Origin: Bacteroidota bacterium
GTDB lineage: Bacteria; Bacteroidota; Bacteroidia; B-17B0; Aurantibacillaceae
Length of the DNA stretch: 64,000 nt
Direction: 5' to 3'
Assembly (NCBI GenBank): GCA_021155905.1
Contig: JAJNBG010000010.1
Location: forward strand, 1 to 64,000
Shown: in pieces, positions 56,001 through 63,042 of the stretch
How the letters are laid out: each line of letters opens with the position of its first letter
Numbering within the stretch: position 1 is the first letter of the stretch
Translations under genes and position numbers: made by a program
The notes under the pieces: generated by a model
The model's database searches: none
What the model saw: the letters and a program-made list of their open reading frames with translations, nothing else
What the model was told of the DNA's origin: nothing

Positions 56001-56141
56001 AGAACTTGTTAAGGCAGTAAATTCATTTACTTTTACATTTGTAACAGAAACTGTTTTGACTCCAAGTTTTCCTTTTTGAGCGAATACTCCATTTAATAAA
56101 CCTAAGCATAAAATGCTGGTAATTAGTCTGTTTAGTACCAT
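50055..56141 (-). CDS. Giant gliding-motility-type surface protein with T9SS type B sorting domain
   Basis: The 2028-residue protein has a signal peptide (MVLNRLITSILCLGLLNGVFAQ). An N-terminal beta/glycine-rich region (about 25-520) contains several GGGGG clusters. Eleven Ig-like repeats of about 72-80 residues follow (about 525-1310), each with an 'xxTICxGQxxTLTASG...YTWxPG' core. Next come a carbohydrate-binding-like jelly-roll (about 1370-1540, LVANGDFSLGN...DDIFYQQ), three more such repeats (about 1545-1780), and PKD-like modules. The gliding-motility-associated C-terminal domain (about 1945-2028, VFTPNGDGSNELF, YDRWGLKMHEW, GTYFYIINY) ends the protein. Probably a surface adhesin; no catalytic domain is visible. 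Confidence 0.9.
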   Translation of the reverse strand: MVLNRLITSILCLGLLNGVFAQKGKLGVKTVSVTNVKVNEFTALTSSVAANATLLNVTANGLNANARFTSTLTPGDLVMIIQMQGAKMNLGTYAVPWQPDSTYGKIYDYSSCGNYEFAEVKSTISTNQIELTCGLTHSYSSTGKTQIVRVPRYSGLNITGAGVLTTDAWNGTIGGILAVEVDGLTTIDGTVTATGLGFRGGAAVGNGGTGNTNFVTKNPSDGAEKGEGIGSDRLLKAAATTTATPDSLGYQCKGAPANGGGGGNANNCGGGGGANGGNINGWYGYGITNTTYSVAFNLEWPTRSTLVSSGGGKGGYGTSTVSTNNPNTVGPNNISWGTQRRPSYGGFGGRPLDYSLGKIFMGGGGGSGHMSSGQSNGSNACSGGAGGGLIYFLTYGAISGTGNISSNGANGNNAFGGSTFSNPQQGIDGAGGAGAGGTIILKSNGTISSITANTNGGNGGNQIKSGTSNSEGQGPGGGGSGGYIAASNVGFTQNTNGGSNGTTNASAFDTEFPMNGATSGDAGTKNQVIAPSYSLTASSNQTICTNQSATLTASSTNTAATIEWYNTLSTAAVNNGTVYVTPTYTTTGTYTVYAGSCPGLYRLPIIITVTNGPTFSINSPTICSGQSTILTVTTSATSYTWNAAGSPTTNTLSVSPTSTTIYTINGSSSSCVGSHTTQVIVNNIPTVSVPNATICTGTSTVLTVSGTATSFTWMPGSIISSTISSNSNTTYTITGSNSTCTNSAMATVTVIALPNVSVPNATICSGTSTVLAASGTASSFTWMPGSITTSTISANAAANYTITGSNGTCTNSTTASVNVTPTPTLTANSVTICAGQVATFTASGAASYTWNPGGVTGTTFTISLASSGTVSVTGVNGSCSTQITRSVTVTPNPTVAVSSQTICPTQTVVLTASGATTYSWNTGPTTNTISVSPSSLTVYTVTGTSSLCINTQTVSVTVDSQPTVAVANASICSGNSTTLTASGTTNYTWMPGGQTTSTVSVSPGSTTIYTITGSNGTCSATTTATVDVTPAPTLVANSVTICPTQTATLTVSGATTYTWNPGNVSGSSYTISPASDATVSLTGAIGSCFSSTTLSVTIGTGISISVNNPTICAGETASLTANGATSYTWDTGASTSTLNVSPVLTTTYTILGTSGTCSGSNTAVVTVNSVPSVSVTSTSICPGQSATLTASGATNYTWMPDGQLTSAITDNPSSTTIYTVTGANGSCTSTANGTISVTATPTVVVNSPTICAGQAATLTAGGATSYTWNPGNLTGTSVTVTPTINTTYTVTGIDAACTGSVTSDVTVTNCNNVCSFALGNDTAFCSPMNYIVNGPSGFTSYSWTPGGATSQNITATNTGTYVCTATVLSNDLVANGDFSLGNTMFTSNYVVPVTPGPFGLLSNPGTYIITTDPNAGHVNFVTFGDHTTGTGNMMVCNGSAVANDIVWSETITVSPNTNYNFSAWVASVYNTSAGNEAQLQFSINGGLLGTTYSAPFTAGVWGNFSTNWNSGANTSAVITIVDQNFTAPGANDFALDDIFYQQVCSYSDTVIVTENPAPSLTPTASSSVICIGNSTSLTASGGVGTYTWTNGVNNGIAFSPTVTATYTVTGTSAAGCTNTAVQTITVNPTPTISVNNPTLSICSGQPATIEASGASTYTWTGSVTGTSLTVSPSTTTVYAVSGTDVNGCISSSSATSTVNVTATPTISVLPASICAGQSATLTAVGSALSYLWSTSETTGTINPSPVNTSTYSVVGSNNNCNSVPFTTTVTVSPSPTLSVNALNTIGCAPLCVNFSDITSSSCSTISYNYGDGTTGNANNPTYCYNVGGNYTVTATCTNTLGCSSTYTLPSVIQVNLTPVADFNIQEGNTVLVGTTVHFSNASTNANTYTWGLCDGNISSLTDANITYADTGNCCISLLASNSTCTNSVTKCIAIVREAVVVIPNVFTPNGDGSNELFKIPSSGLKTLNCVIYDRWGLKMHEWDGLNGYWDGNAKSGVAPAGTYFYIINYTDQLDQATTEKGFLNLFRD
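52230..54560 (-). repeat. Eleven tandem Ig-like coding repeats inside the T9SS type B gene
   Basis: In-frame units of roughly 210-240 bases encode the recurring TIC-x-GQ...LTASG-x-x-YTW motif. The units have diverged at DNA level, so no long exact repeats remain, which argues for an old expansion. Three more units occur at about 50880-51500. Confidence 0.75.
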
Positions 56142-56167
56142 TTGAAATTCATTTTAAAAATGAGTAC

Positions 56168-56175
56168 CAAATATA
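56168..56175 (-). promoter_or_regulatory. -7 box of the giant T9SS gene
   Basis: On the minus strand TATATTTG matches TAnnTTTG exactly, 26 bases before the ATG at 56141. It shows that the giant gene can be transcribed apart from the upstream membrane-protein gene. Confidence 0.4.
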
Positions 56176-56200
56176 ACGAAATTAGGCCTTAAAGAGAAAA

Positions 56201-57454
56201 CTACTTAAATTCTCCAAAAAGTATCGAAAGGTATTCGGTATAATTCCAGGAATCTGAGGTAAACAAACAACTGTCATAACTAAACATGAACTTGATGTTT
56301 AGCAGGCTGCAAATAACGAGCAGGCTTAAAAAAATGGGATCTGTTTTTTTACCATTCGTAAATATTGGAACAAATAGAATCAGGACAATATCATTGATCG
56401 CGCGATGCCCGAAACCGCAACCTAATGATAAACTCCACCAGGACGCATAAATCAGAACATACATTAATAAGAGCCCGATACCCAACCTGCTTATGGTATT
56501 AAAGCTTTTTACCAGGTAAAACAGTAAAACTACGAGGATCGGATAGTAAATAAACAAACCATTATCAGAACCAAATAACAAAATTAGTATCCGGTTGAAA
56601 GATGGAAATACAAAAGGTTCGTTTTGGTAGGAATTCGTGAAATAACTTCCAAACGCATATTGATAGTAAAGTAATTGAGGTATGATGAATAAAGCGGCCA
56701 ATAAAACCATCACCAGAATAAATTTTCCAGAAAATAAATAAGAGCGGATGAAGTGACCGGTTGAAAAATAGAAGTACAATAATATAGGAATTAAGAACAA
56801 CAGGTTTAAGGGGCGGATTATTATGTACAGAATTGAAGCCAGTAGAATCAACATGAGATATTTTTTATAGTTAGCGTCCTTCAAATGGATTGCGAAATAT
56901 AAAATGGCCGAAAGACAGGCAAAAGAATAAACATGAGACATGCCTGTTTCAAAAATGCCGTAATAGAAAATTCCTGTACTTAAGATAATCCCCATGCTTA
57001 AAGCAATGGATTGTAAAGGAGGTCTGAATTTTCGGAGGGTAAAAAAAAGGAAAAATAATCCTAGACTTAAGTAAAAACTGCCGGCTATGTCAATCGATTT
57101 CTGGTACAAAAAAGAATAGCCGTCTTTTTCAGTACTGATGACATGAGCCATTAACCAGAAAGGACTTTGCAATAACGAAACGCCGTAAGGATATTTGGTG
57201 ATTATTTTACCTGACGTGGAATCTGCATGAAATCCATTACCCGTTTTAACTTCAATTTGCCCGGGTAATTGCTCCGCCTTAAAATCATAAATAAATAAAG
57301 CCGGTAAATATACATTATAACCCGCTTTATCTGCCCAGAGCTCGGAGTGGTATGTGAAATTCCTTGCGACTGAATGCCGGTTTAATGAAATAAAGGCAAA
57401 CAAACCAAAAACCAAAAAAAAGGCAGATATTATTTTGAATTTGTTTTGGGACAT
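56201..57454 (-). CDS. Multi-pass membrane protein, GT-C glycosyltransferase-like
   Basis: The 417-residue protein starts at ATG 57454; the track start at 57484 is a TTG ten codons upstream. It has about ten membrane helices. SELWADKAGYNVYLPALFIYDF after the first helix is an acidic loop like the DxD/ED loop of GT-C-type (GT39/PMT-like) glycosyltransferases. The rest (YPYGVSLLQSPFWLMAH, LLFGSDNGLFIYYPI, WWSLSLGCGFGHRAINDIVLI) is typical of a Bacteroidota family usually left unnamed. Donor and acceptor are unknown. Confidence 0.6.
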   Translation of the reverse strand: MSQNKFKIISAFFLVFGLFAFISLNRHSVARNFTYHSELWADKAGYNVYLPALFIYDFKAEQLPGQIEVKTGNGFHADSTSGKIITKYPYGVSLLQSPFWLMAHVISTEKDGYSFLYQKSIDIAGSFYLSLGLFFLFFTLRKFRPPLQSIALSMGIILSTGIFYYGIFETGMSHVYSFACLSAILYFAIHLKDANYKKYLMLILLASILYIIIRPLNLLFLIPILLYFYFSTGHFIRSYLFSGKFILVMVLLAALFIIPQLLYYQYAFGSYFTNSYQNEPFVFPSFNRILILLFGSDNGLFIYYPILVVLLFYLVKSFNTISRLGIGLLLMYVLIYASWWSLSLGCGFGHRAINDIVLILFVPIFTNGKKTDPIFLSLLVICSLLNIKFMFSYDSCLFTSDSWNYTEYLSILFGEFK

Positions 57455-57487
57455 CAGTAATGAATTGTATTTAAATATAATCAATTT

Positions 57488-58423
57488 TTAAAACCGGTTT
57501 CTCCATATCAATAATAAGACACCAACTAAAGCAATGAGGCATGCAAAAATAGATTGCAGAGTTATTTTTTCTTTGTATACAAAATAACTGATGGGTAAAA
57601 CAAATAATGGTAATAATGCAAAAATGGTTTGCGCAACGGCTACTTCTAATTTTTGAATCGCAAACAGGGAGAGGGTTACCCCCATTACCGGACCTAATAA
57701 AGTTCCCAGGAACATATAGGGTAAATTGTTTTTTTCATTCGTGAGAATGGGTTTGCTGTTTGAAATCAATTTACCGGCCAGCAGGGAAACGATAAATGCC
57801 GCCGAAAAGGCAAATAACAAACGGATCCAAACGGCATGCATGGTAGGTAATTTATCTGCATAATAATCCATTCCGTATTTCGATAAAACCAGTCCAATAC
57901 CCTGGCAGAGTGCGCCAGTGATTCCAAACAGAATTCCTTTCTTATCCCTGGTATATCCAACCTTAAGCGCCGCACCGGCGTCTTTTTTTGAAAGAGTTAA
58001 CCAAATCACCCCGGCTACAGTGACCAGTATGCCAAGCATTCCAATCAGGTTAATCGTTTCGTTCAAGGCAATATAACCAACTACTAAAGCAGCACCGGGA
58101 GCAAAGGTCGTGTAGAGGCTTCCCAGTTTTGGACCTAATAGTTTGAAAGAAGTAAAGCTGCAGTAATCACCAATAGAAAAACCGATAATTCCGGACAAAC
58201 CCAAAAAGACATAATGATAAGACTGATGTGTTATAAACAAATCAACAGGGTTTAATCCATTCCAGAAAAACAAAATAATAGTGAGTATGAGCCAAGCTAA
58301 TAATAAACGGTACTGATTCAGAGGGGCCGATCCAATACGTTTAGCAGCTTCTGTGAACGGAAAAATACCTAAACTCCAGCAAAGTGTTGTGAGAAGAGCA
58401 ATTAATTCGCCACTTAAATTCAC
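57488..58423 (-). CDS. EamA/DMT-family transporter
   Basis: The 311-residue protein has ten predicted membrane helices in two EamA repeats (about 5-145 and 165-308), the plan of drug/metabolite transporters. LLTTLCWSLGIFPFTEAAKRIG starts the first repeat and ITGALCQGIGLVLSKYGMD the second. The cargo is unknown. The start codon is GTG, overlapping the TGA of the DUF423 gene by 4 bases (GTGA), so it is translationally coupled to it. Confidence 0.87.
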   Translation of the reverse strand: MNLSGELIALLTTLCWSLGIFPFTEAAKRIGSAPLNQYRLLLAWLILTIILFFWNGLNPVDLFITHQSYHYVFLGLSGIIGFSIGDYCSFTSFKLLGPKLGSLYTTFAPGAALVVGYIALNETINLIGMLGILVTVAGVIWLTLSKKDAGAALKVGYTRDKKGILFGITGALCQGIGLVLSKYGMDYYADKLPTMHAVWIRLLFAFSAAFIVSLLAGKLISNSKPILTNEKNNLPYMFLGTLLGPVMGVTLSLFAIQKLEVAVAQTIFALLPLFVLPISYFVYKEKITLQSIFACLIALVGVLLLIWRNRF

Positions 58424-58833
58424 TGTTTACTTTCTTTTTGAAATCCAATCAAGGCAATAAAAATCCAACCGGCGATAAAAAATAAACCACCGATAGGCGT
58501 AACCGGACCCAGCACTTTTAACCAATCCGCACCGTATAAATGGCGAGTACACAAAAAATAAAGTGAACCTGAAAACATGCAAATACCGATTAAAAAACTG
58601 CTGTAGGCCCATCCTATAAGTTTATGATCATGGTGTTTTGAAAATAAAAATAGTCCGAACATCGCAAGGACATGATACATCTGGTATTTGACAGCGGTAT
58701 CAAATCCATTTAACTGGTCGGGCGTGATGAGCCCGGTGCTGAGTTTCCCTTTTAAAAAATGTGCGCCTAAAGCGCCTAAAGCAACCGCGATAGCGCCTAA
58801 AAGACCAATACTGATTAATTTTTTTGAGTTCAT
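58420..58833 (-). CDS. DUF423 (YgdD-like) small membrane protein
   Basis: The 137-residue protein has four membrane helices and the DUF423 wording GLLGAIAVALGALGAHFLKGKL (about 13-34), FDTAVKYQMYHVLAMFGLFLF and GSLYFLC...VTPIGGLFFIAGWIFIAL. The function is unknown. It overlaps both neighbours by 4 bases (ATGA upstream with the DUF4476 gene, GTGA downstream with EamA), so the three genes form one tightly packed operon. Confidence 0.9.
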   Translation of the reverse strand: MNSKKLISIGLLGAIAVALGALGAHFLKGKLSTGLITPDQLNGFDTAVKYQMYHVLAMFGLFLFSKHHDHKLIGWAYSSFLIGICMFSGSLYFLCTRHLYGADWLKVLGPVTPIGGLFFIAGWIFIALIGFQKESKQ

Positions 58834-59933
58834 TTTTGTTGTGAAATAAATTTTAAGAATTCTTCCTTCGAATCTTTAAATTGAAATTCGTCTGCTAAAG
58901 TTGCAGCGTTTTCTTTATCCGTTAAAATATAATAAGCAGATTTTAGAAGTTCGGTCTTTTCGCGGTCGTGCGTGATTAAGTCGCTAAGTTTTTTAACCTG
59001 GCTGCAGGATAAACAAACATCTACCAGGAGTTTTTTAGCCAGGTTGATTTTTTGATTTTCATAAGGTGTATTTTTTATCCTTGAATAAATTTCATCCAGT
59101 TTATTTGAACCGATCGGTTCTTTACATTGCAATTTCTTTTGTTTGTCGATATTTTCCTGGTCTTTCAGAAAAGAAGCAAAGGATTCTCTCATGGCAGGAT
59201 AACGGAACAAAATCATTAATGCATTGATATTCTCTTTATCACTAATGTGAGGATAAGCCTTTTTCGCCGAATTCAATTTATCCATATCGATATATACCGC
59301 TTCCAGTAATTCTTTTAATTGAAGTACAGTATAACAATTGTTTTCAATAATCTGGTTCAAATGGTGGTAAGCGGTTTCCTTGTCGTTGACTTTAAACATT
59401 AAGTTCAGCGCGTATTTTATTTCCTTATCCGTTAGAGCAATTTTGCAGGAAGATGTTTCCTCGTCATAATTGTCAAAGAACACTGGTTTATTTTTTACAG
59501 CCTGGTATAAATTTCCATAAATACTGTTATCTACCAAGGGCACTGTTTCTTTTGGCGCTTCCGGAACAGGAGGTGTTTCCGGCCCGGAACGTTCAGAAAC
59601 GGCTTTGAATTTTAATTGCAGCTTTTCATTCTTTTCTGATAACACATAGGTAAATTCTTTGTCCAAAAATTTTGAATTGGCACTCAATAGAATGGAGTCT
59701 TTTAAACTTAGTTCTGTGTTGGTTCCCGGCATTTTAATTTCAATAAAATTCCATCCGGTTGACAGGTTAAAAACTTTCACAATAGATTCAGCTGTTTTAT
59801 TAACCGGTTCACGATTCATGCTCAGGAAAAAAGGTCGTCCCTGTTCACTGACAATAACCATTGAATTGGTTTGAGATTTAGCCAAAAGCCCGCAAAAAAG
59901 TAAATAAAATAGGGTATGGATTTTTGGGACCAT
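58830..59933 (-). CDS. Secreted protein with two DUF4476-like domains
   Basis: The 367-residue protein has a signal peptide (IHTLFYLLFCGLLAKSQ), a beta domain (about 22-115, FNLSTGWNFIEIKMPGTN), a proline-rich linker (ETPPVPEAPKETVP), and two helical DUF4476-type domains (about 165-260 and 270-367). These show DKEIKYALNLMFKVND...YTVLQLKELLEAVYID and KINLAKKLLVDVCLSCSQVKKLSDLI. Each has a conserved Cys region. The function is unknown. It leads the operon DUF4476-DUF423-EamA. Confidence 0.78.
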   Translation of the reverse strand: MVPKIHTLFYLLFCGLLAKSQTNSMVIVSEQGRPFFLSMNREPVNKTAESIVKVFNLSTGWNFIEIKMPGTNTELSLKDSILLSANSKFLDKEFTYVLSEKNEKLQLKFKAVSERSGPETPPVPEAPKETVPLVDNSIYGNLYQAVKNKPVFFDNYDEETSSCKIALTDKEIKYALNLMFKVNDKETAYHHLNQIIENNCYTVLQLKELLEAVYIDMDKLNSAKKAYPHISDKENINALMILFRYPAMRESFASFLKDQENIDKQKKLQCKEPIGSNKLDEIYSRIKNTPYENQKINLAKKLLVDVCLSCSQVKKLSDLITHDREKTELLKSAYYILTDKENAATLADEFQFKDSKEEFLKFISQQK

Positions 59934-59962
59934 ATTATCTGTTTAGATAACAAATTTAAGGT

Positions 59963-59970
59963 TATTTTTG
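59963..59970 (+). promoter_or_regulatory. -7 box of the saccharopine dehydrogenase family gene
   Basis: TATTTTTG matches TAnnTTTG exactly and lies 17 bases before the ATG at 59988. It supports that start over the track start at 59916. Confidence 0.5.
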
Positions 59971-59987
59971 TGGCAGAAATTATTTTT

Positions 59988-61319
59988 ATGAGCAAAATCT
60001 TAATTATAGGAGCAGGTCGCTCTTCTTCCAGTTTGATCGATTATTTTTTATCAAATGCTAAAACCCATTCGTGGCATATAACAATCGCAGACACCAATAA
60101 ACAGGCAGTAGAATCCAAAATAAGCAAGTACCAGGATGTGGCTGCGGCTGTGGCATTTGATGTGCATAATGTTGCCTTAAGAGAATCAATGATCAAAGAA
60201 GCTGATTTTGTTGTTTCAATGTTGCCGGCTCTTATGCATGGAGAGGTAGCAAGGGATTGTGTCCGTTTAGGAAAACATTTGGCTACGGCCAGTTATGTGA
60301 GTCAGGATATGAAGGATCTCGATAAAGAAGCGAAAAGTAAAAATCTTTTATTGTTGAATGAGTGCGGACTGGATCCCGGAATTGATCACGCATCTGCTAT
60401 GAAAATCATTCACGAGATACAGGAGAAAGGCGGAAAAGTAACCGGGTTCAAATCCTTTTGTGGTGGCCTGGTAGCTCCTGAAAGCAACGACAATCCATGG
60501 GGATATAAGTTCAGCTGGAATCCTCGTAATGTTGTTTTGGCGGGACAAGGCACAGCACAATTCATCGAAAATGGTAAACTGAAATTTATTCCCTATAACC
60601 GTATCTATACGCAAATCGAAACCATTAAAGTGGAGGGTTACGGAAACTTTGATGCCTATGCCAACCGTGATAGTATTGGTTATAAAGAGCCTTACGGTTT
60701 AACCGACGTAAGCACAATGTTGCGCGGAACTTTAAGAATGCCCGGTTATTGCAAAGCCTGGAATGTGTTTGTGAAACTGGGTTTAACAGACGATACATAT
60801 AAAATTAAGAACGCAGATGCTTTAACCTACACCGATTTGCTGGAGTCTTTTTTGCCAAAGGGAAATAGTTCGGTAAAAGAAAAACTGGTTGCTTTTATGG
60901 GGTCCGATATCAATGCTGAGGTAATGGCAAAACTGGAATATTTAGAATTGTTTGCAAACCGCCCGATAAAACTAAAAGAAGGATCTCCCGCAGAATTGCT
61001 ACAGAACTTACTGGAAGAAAAATGGTTACTGAAGGAAGGCGATAAAGATATGATTGTGATGCAGCACCAGTTTGAATATGAACTGAAAGGCGCACATAAA
61101 AAATTAATTTCTTCATTAGTGGTCATTGGTGACGATGAGGTTCATACCGCTATGGCCAAGACTGTTGGCTTGCCTCTGGCTATTACCATCAAGAATTTTC
61201 TAACGGGTAAATTCAAATTATATGGTGTTCAGATTCCGACTGTCAAAGAAATTTATGAACCCATGTTAACCGAACTCGAGGAATTAGGCATCCGTTTTAC
61301 GGAGACAGAAGTCGCATAA
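59988..61319 (+). CDS. Saccharopine dehydrogenase family oxidoreductase (saccharopine reductase-like)
   Basis: The 443-residue NAD(P)-dependent enzyme starts at ATG 59988 (MSKILIIGAGRSSSSLIDYF). The track start at 59916 would overlap the divergent DUF4476 gene and its promoter. It has an N-terminal Rossmann fold, then VVSMLPALMHGEVARDCVRLGKHLATASYVS, LLLNECGLDPGIDHASAMKII, and the C-terminal domain with KSFCGGLVAPESNDNPWGYKFSWNPRNVVLAGQGTA and YANRDSIGYKEPYGL. These match LYS9-type saccharopine dehydrogenase (L-glutamate-forming), which acts in lysine metabolism. No lysine-ketoglutarate reductase is nearby, so the exact reaction is uncertain. Confidence 0.85.
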   Translation: MSKILIIGAGRSSSSLIDYFLSNAKTHSWHITIADTNKQAVESKISKYQDVAAAVAFDVHNVALRESMIKEADFVVSMLPALMHGEVARDCVRLGKHLATASYVSQDMKDLDKEAKSKNLLLLNECGLDPGIDHASAMKIIHEIQEKGGKVTGFKSFCGGLVAPESNDNPWGYKFSWNPRNVVLAGQGTAQFIENGKLKFIPYNRIYTQIETIKVEGYGNFDAYANRDSIGYKEPYGLTDVSTMLRGTLRMPGYCKAWNVFVKLGLTDDTYKIKNADALTYTDLLESFLPKGNSSVKEKLVAFMGSDINAEVMAKLEYLELFANRPIKLKEGSPAELLQNLLEEKWLLKEGDKDMIVMQHQFEYELKGAHKKLISSLVVIGDDEVHTAMAKTVGLPLAITIKNFLTGKFKLYGVQIPTVKEIYEPMLTELEELGIRFTETEVA

Positions 61320-61391
61320 ACTTAATAAAAAAATGTTGCAAAATTAACAGCATAGTGCTTATTTATTAATGCAGGGATTCGTTTAATTACT

Positions 61392-61399
61392 TAAATTTG
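61392..61399 (+). promoter_or_regulatory. -7 box of the small T9SS protein gene
   Basis: TAAATTTG matches TAnnTTTG exactly, 25 bases before the ATG at 61425. Confidence 0.45.
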
Positions 61400-61424
61400 G
61401 CCTAAACAATAAAAAACGATAAAC

Positions 61425-62345
61425 ATGATAAAAAATTTACTTTTTGGAGCTTTGATTTTTTCAGGCTTTTGCCTTAGTGCACAAACGTCTCAAACATTTA
61501 CTGCAACTTATGATTTTGCAGCAACCACTTCTGTAACAGGAACCACGGATCCTACTCCGACACCTATGGTAACAGGATTAACCACCGGATCATTCGTGGC
61601 AGTTGGTACGCCATCAGCAAACCCGAATGCAACAGGTCGTTTTTCTTTTGTTGGTTGGCCAACAGGAGCTACAACCACTGTTGATACGTATTCAACTATG
61701 ACTGGTGCAATCAATACAGGTGAGTATTATGAGGTGGTTTTAACACCTCAGGCAGGTTTCACTTTAGGTTTAAATTCTATCACGTTTACTTCTCAGCGTT
61801 CAGGTACAGGTATCAGAAGCTATGCCGTGAGAACAAGCGCTGATGGTTTTGTGATGAATTTACCGGCTTCTGTGCCGACTAACACAAATTTATCTGTAGT
61901 GGGTTCCAACGAATTTTTCTGGAATTTCGATGCAATTACTTCTGCTCAAAACGGAAATATGATTACGTTATTTGGTGCAACAACTACTTCCTCTGTTTCT
62001 TTCCGTTTTTATGGATGGAACAGCGAGGGATCAGGTGGAACTTTCAGTATTGACAACGTGGTATTCGATGGTACAATGACTTCCTTGTCAACAGGCGTTA
62101 AAGCATTCACAACAGCAGCATTTAATGTGTATCCTAATCCAAACAACGGGTTATTTACTATTCAATCTCCGGTTTTCCCGGCAACAGTGAATGTGTTTGA
62201 TGTGAATGGAAAGCAAGTAGCTTCACATACGATTTCATCTAAAGAGAACATGGTAGATTTATCCAAAATGTCAAATGGTGTTTACCAGTTGAACATTTCT
62301 GCCGGAACAGATTCTTTCAATCACAAAATCGTGATCAGTAAATAA
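61425..62345 (+). CDS. Secreted protein with T9SS type A sorting domain
   Basis: The 306-residue protein has a signal peptide (MIKNLLFGALIFSGFCLSAQ). A beta-sandwich-like domain (about 25-220) has ATGRFSFVGWPTG, YYEVVLTPQAGFTLGLNSITFTSQRSGTGIRSYAVRTS and RFYGWNSEGSGGTFSIDNVVFDG. A type A sorting domain follows (about 230-306, FNVYPNPNNGLFTIQSP, MSNGVYQLNI). The middle domain is common in Bacteroidota T9SS cargo, often as a PEP-CTERM-like or lectin-like fold, without known activity. It has its own promoter and terminator. Confidence 0.85.
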   Translation: MIKNLLFGALIFSGFCLSAQTSQTFTATYDFAATTSVTGTTDPTPTPMVTGLTTGSFVAVGTPSANPNATGRFSFVGWPTGATTTVDTYSTMTGAINTGEYYEVVLTPQAGFTLGLNSITFTSQRSGTGIRSYAVRTSADGFVMNLPASVPTNTNLSVVGSNEFFWNFDAITSAQNGNMITLFGATTTSSVSFRFYGWNSEGSGGTFSIDNVVFDGTMTSLSTGVKAFTTAAFNVYPNPNNGLFTIQSPVFPATVNVFDVNGKQVASHTISSKENMVDLSKMSNGVYQLNISAGTDSFNHKIVISK

Positions 62346-62363
62346 ACTGGTACTATAAAATTG

Positions 62364-62393
62364 AAAAAGGCTTTGTTTTTACAAAGCCTTTTT
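62364..62393. terminator. Perfect bidirectional terminator between the T9SS gene and ruvX
   Basis: AAAAAGGCTTTG and CAAAGCCTTTTT form a perfect 12-base stem with a 6-base loop, with T-rich sequence after it on both strands. It touches the ruvX stop codon. Confidence 0.9.
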
Positions 62394-62809
62394 TATTTTC
62401 CCATAAAGGACAAATAATCCTGTAAGATAATGGTAGCACTTACCATATCCACGGTATCTTTATTGGCACGGGCTTTTTTCTTTAAACCGCCCATCAGCAT
62501 GGTTTGGTGCGCCATGGCGGAGGTAAAGCGCTCATCATAGCGTGCAATTTTAATATGTGGAAATTTGCGTGTTAAATGAGTGACAAAGGGGTCAATGTAA
62601 CGGGCACTGTCTGAAGCTTCGTTTTGCAAAGTTTTTGGTTCACCCACCACAATGCATTCGACCTGTTCTTTTTTTAAATACTCTTCCAGGTAAGCAATCA
62701 GATCTTTGCTATGAACTGTCGTTAAGCCGGAGGCGATAATTTGCAAGGGATCGGTCACCGCCAAACCAACACGCTTGCTTCCATAATCTATTGCCATGAT
62801 TCTTGCCAT
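62393..62809 (-). CDS. ruvX: Putative pre-16S rRNA nuclease / Holliday junction resolvase YqgF
   Basis: The 138-residue YqgF-type RNase H-fold nuclease starts at ATG 62809 (MARIMAIDYGSKRVGLAVTD). The track start at 62893 adds 28 residues unlike the family. ECIVVGEPKTLQNEASDSARYIDPF and IARYDERFTSAMAHQTM carry the catalytic acids, and KDTVDMVSATIILQDYL ends the protein. The family matures the 5' end of 16S rRNA and has been proposed as a Holliday junction resolvase. Confidence 0.93.
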   Translation of the reverse strand: MARIMAIDYGSKRVGLAVTDPLQIIASGLTTVHSKDLIAYLEEYLKKEQVECIVVGEPKTLQNEASDSARYIDPFVTHLTRKFPHIKIARYDERFTSAMAHQTMLMGGLKKKARANKDTVDMVSATIILQDYLSFMGK

Positions 62810-63007
62810 GAGGTAAAGGTAGGGATTTATGACTTTACCCGGACCAGGTTTTAAAAATAAGATATTTCTAATCAGGGAAAAAGCTTGGAACACTTTCCAG
62901 GTATTGTTCGCGACGGAAAAGCGTTATTATTCCTAAGTGTTTAAGGGGAGATGTATAACAAGTATTACATGTTTGAAAAGTATTTTTATTTTTTGCCTGT
63001 GTTTATC

Positions 63008-63015
63008 TACATTTG
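63008..63015 (+). promoter_or_regulatory. -7 box of the YceI-like gene
   Basis: TACATTTG matches TAnnTTTG exactly, with TTTA 19 bases upstream. It overlaps the track's TTG start at 63013, so translation must start later, at 63037 or 63043. Confidence 0.45.
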
Positions 63016-63042
63016 AAACAGATACACGTTAACGACATGCTT

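Noticed and set aside
59916-59987. N-terminal extension of the saccharopine dehydrogenase family protein
   Set aside because: It overlaps the divergent gene and the -7 box; the family start GAGRSS follows the Met at 59988.
62810-62893. 28-residue N-terminal extension of RuvX
   Set aside because: YqgF proteins start just before the AIDYGSKRVGLA motif, matching ATG 62809.
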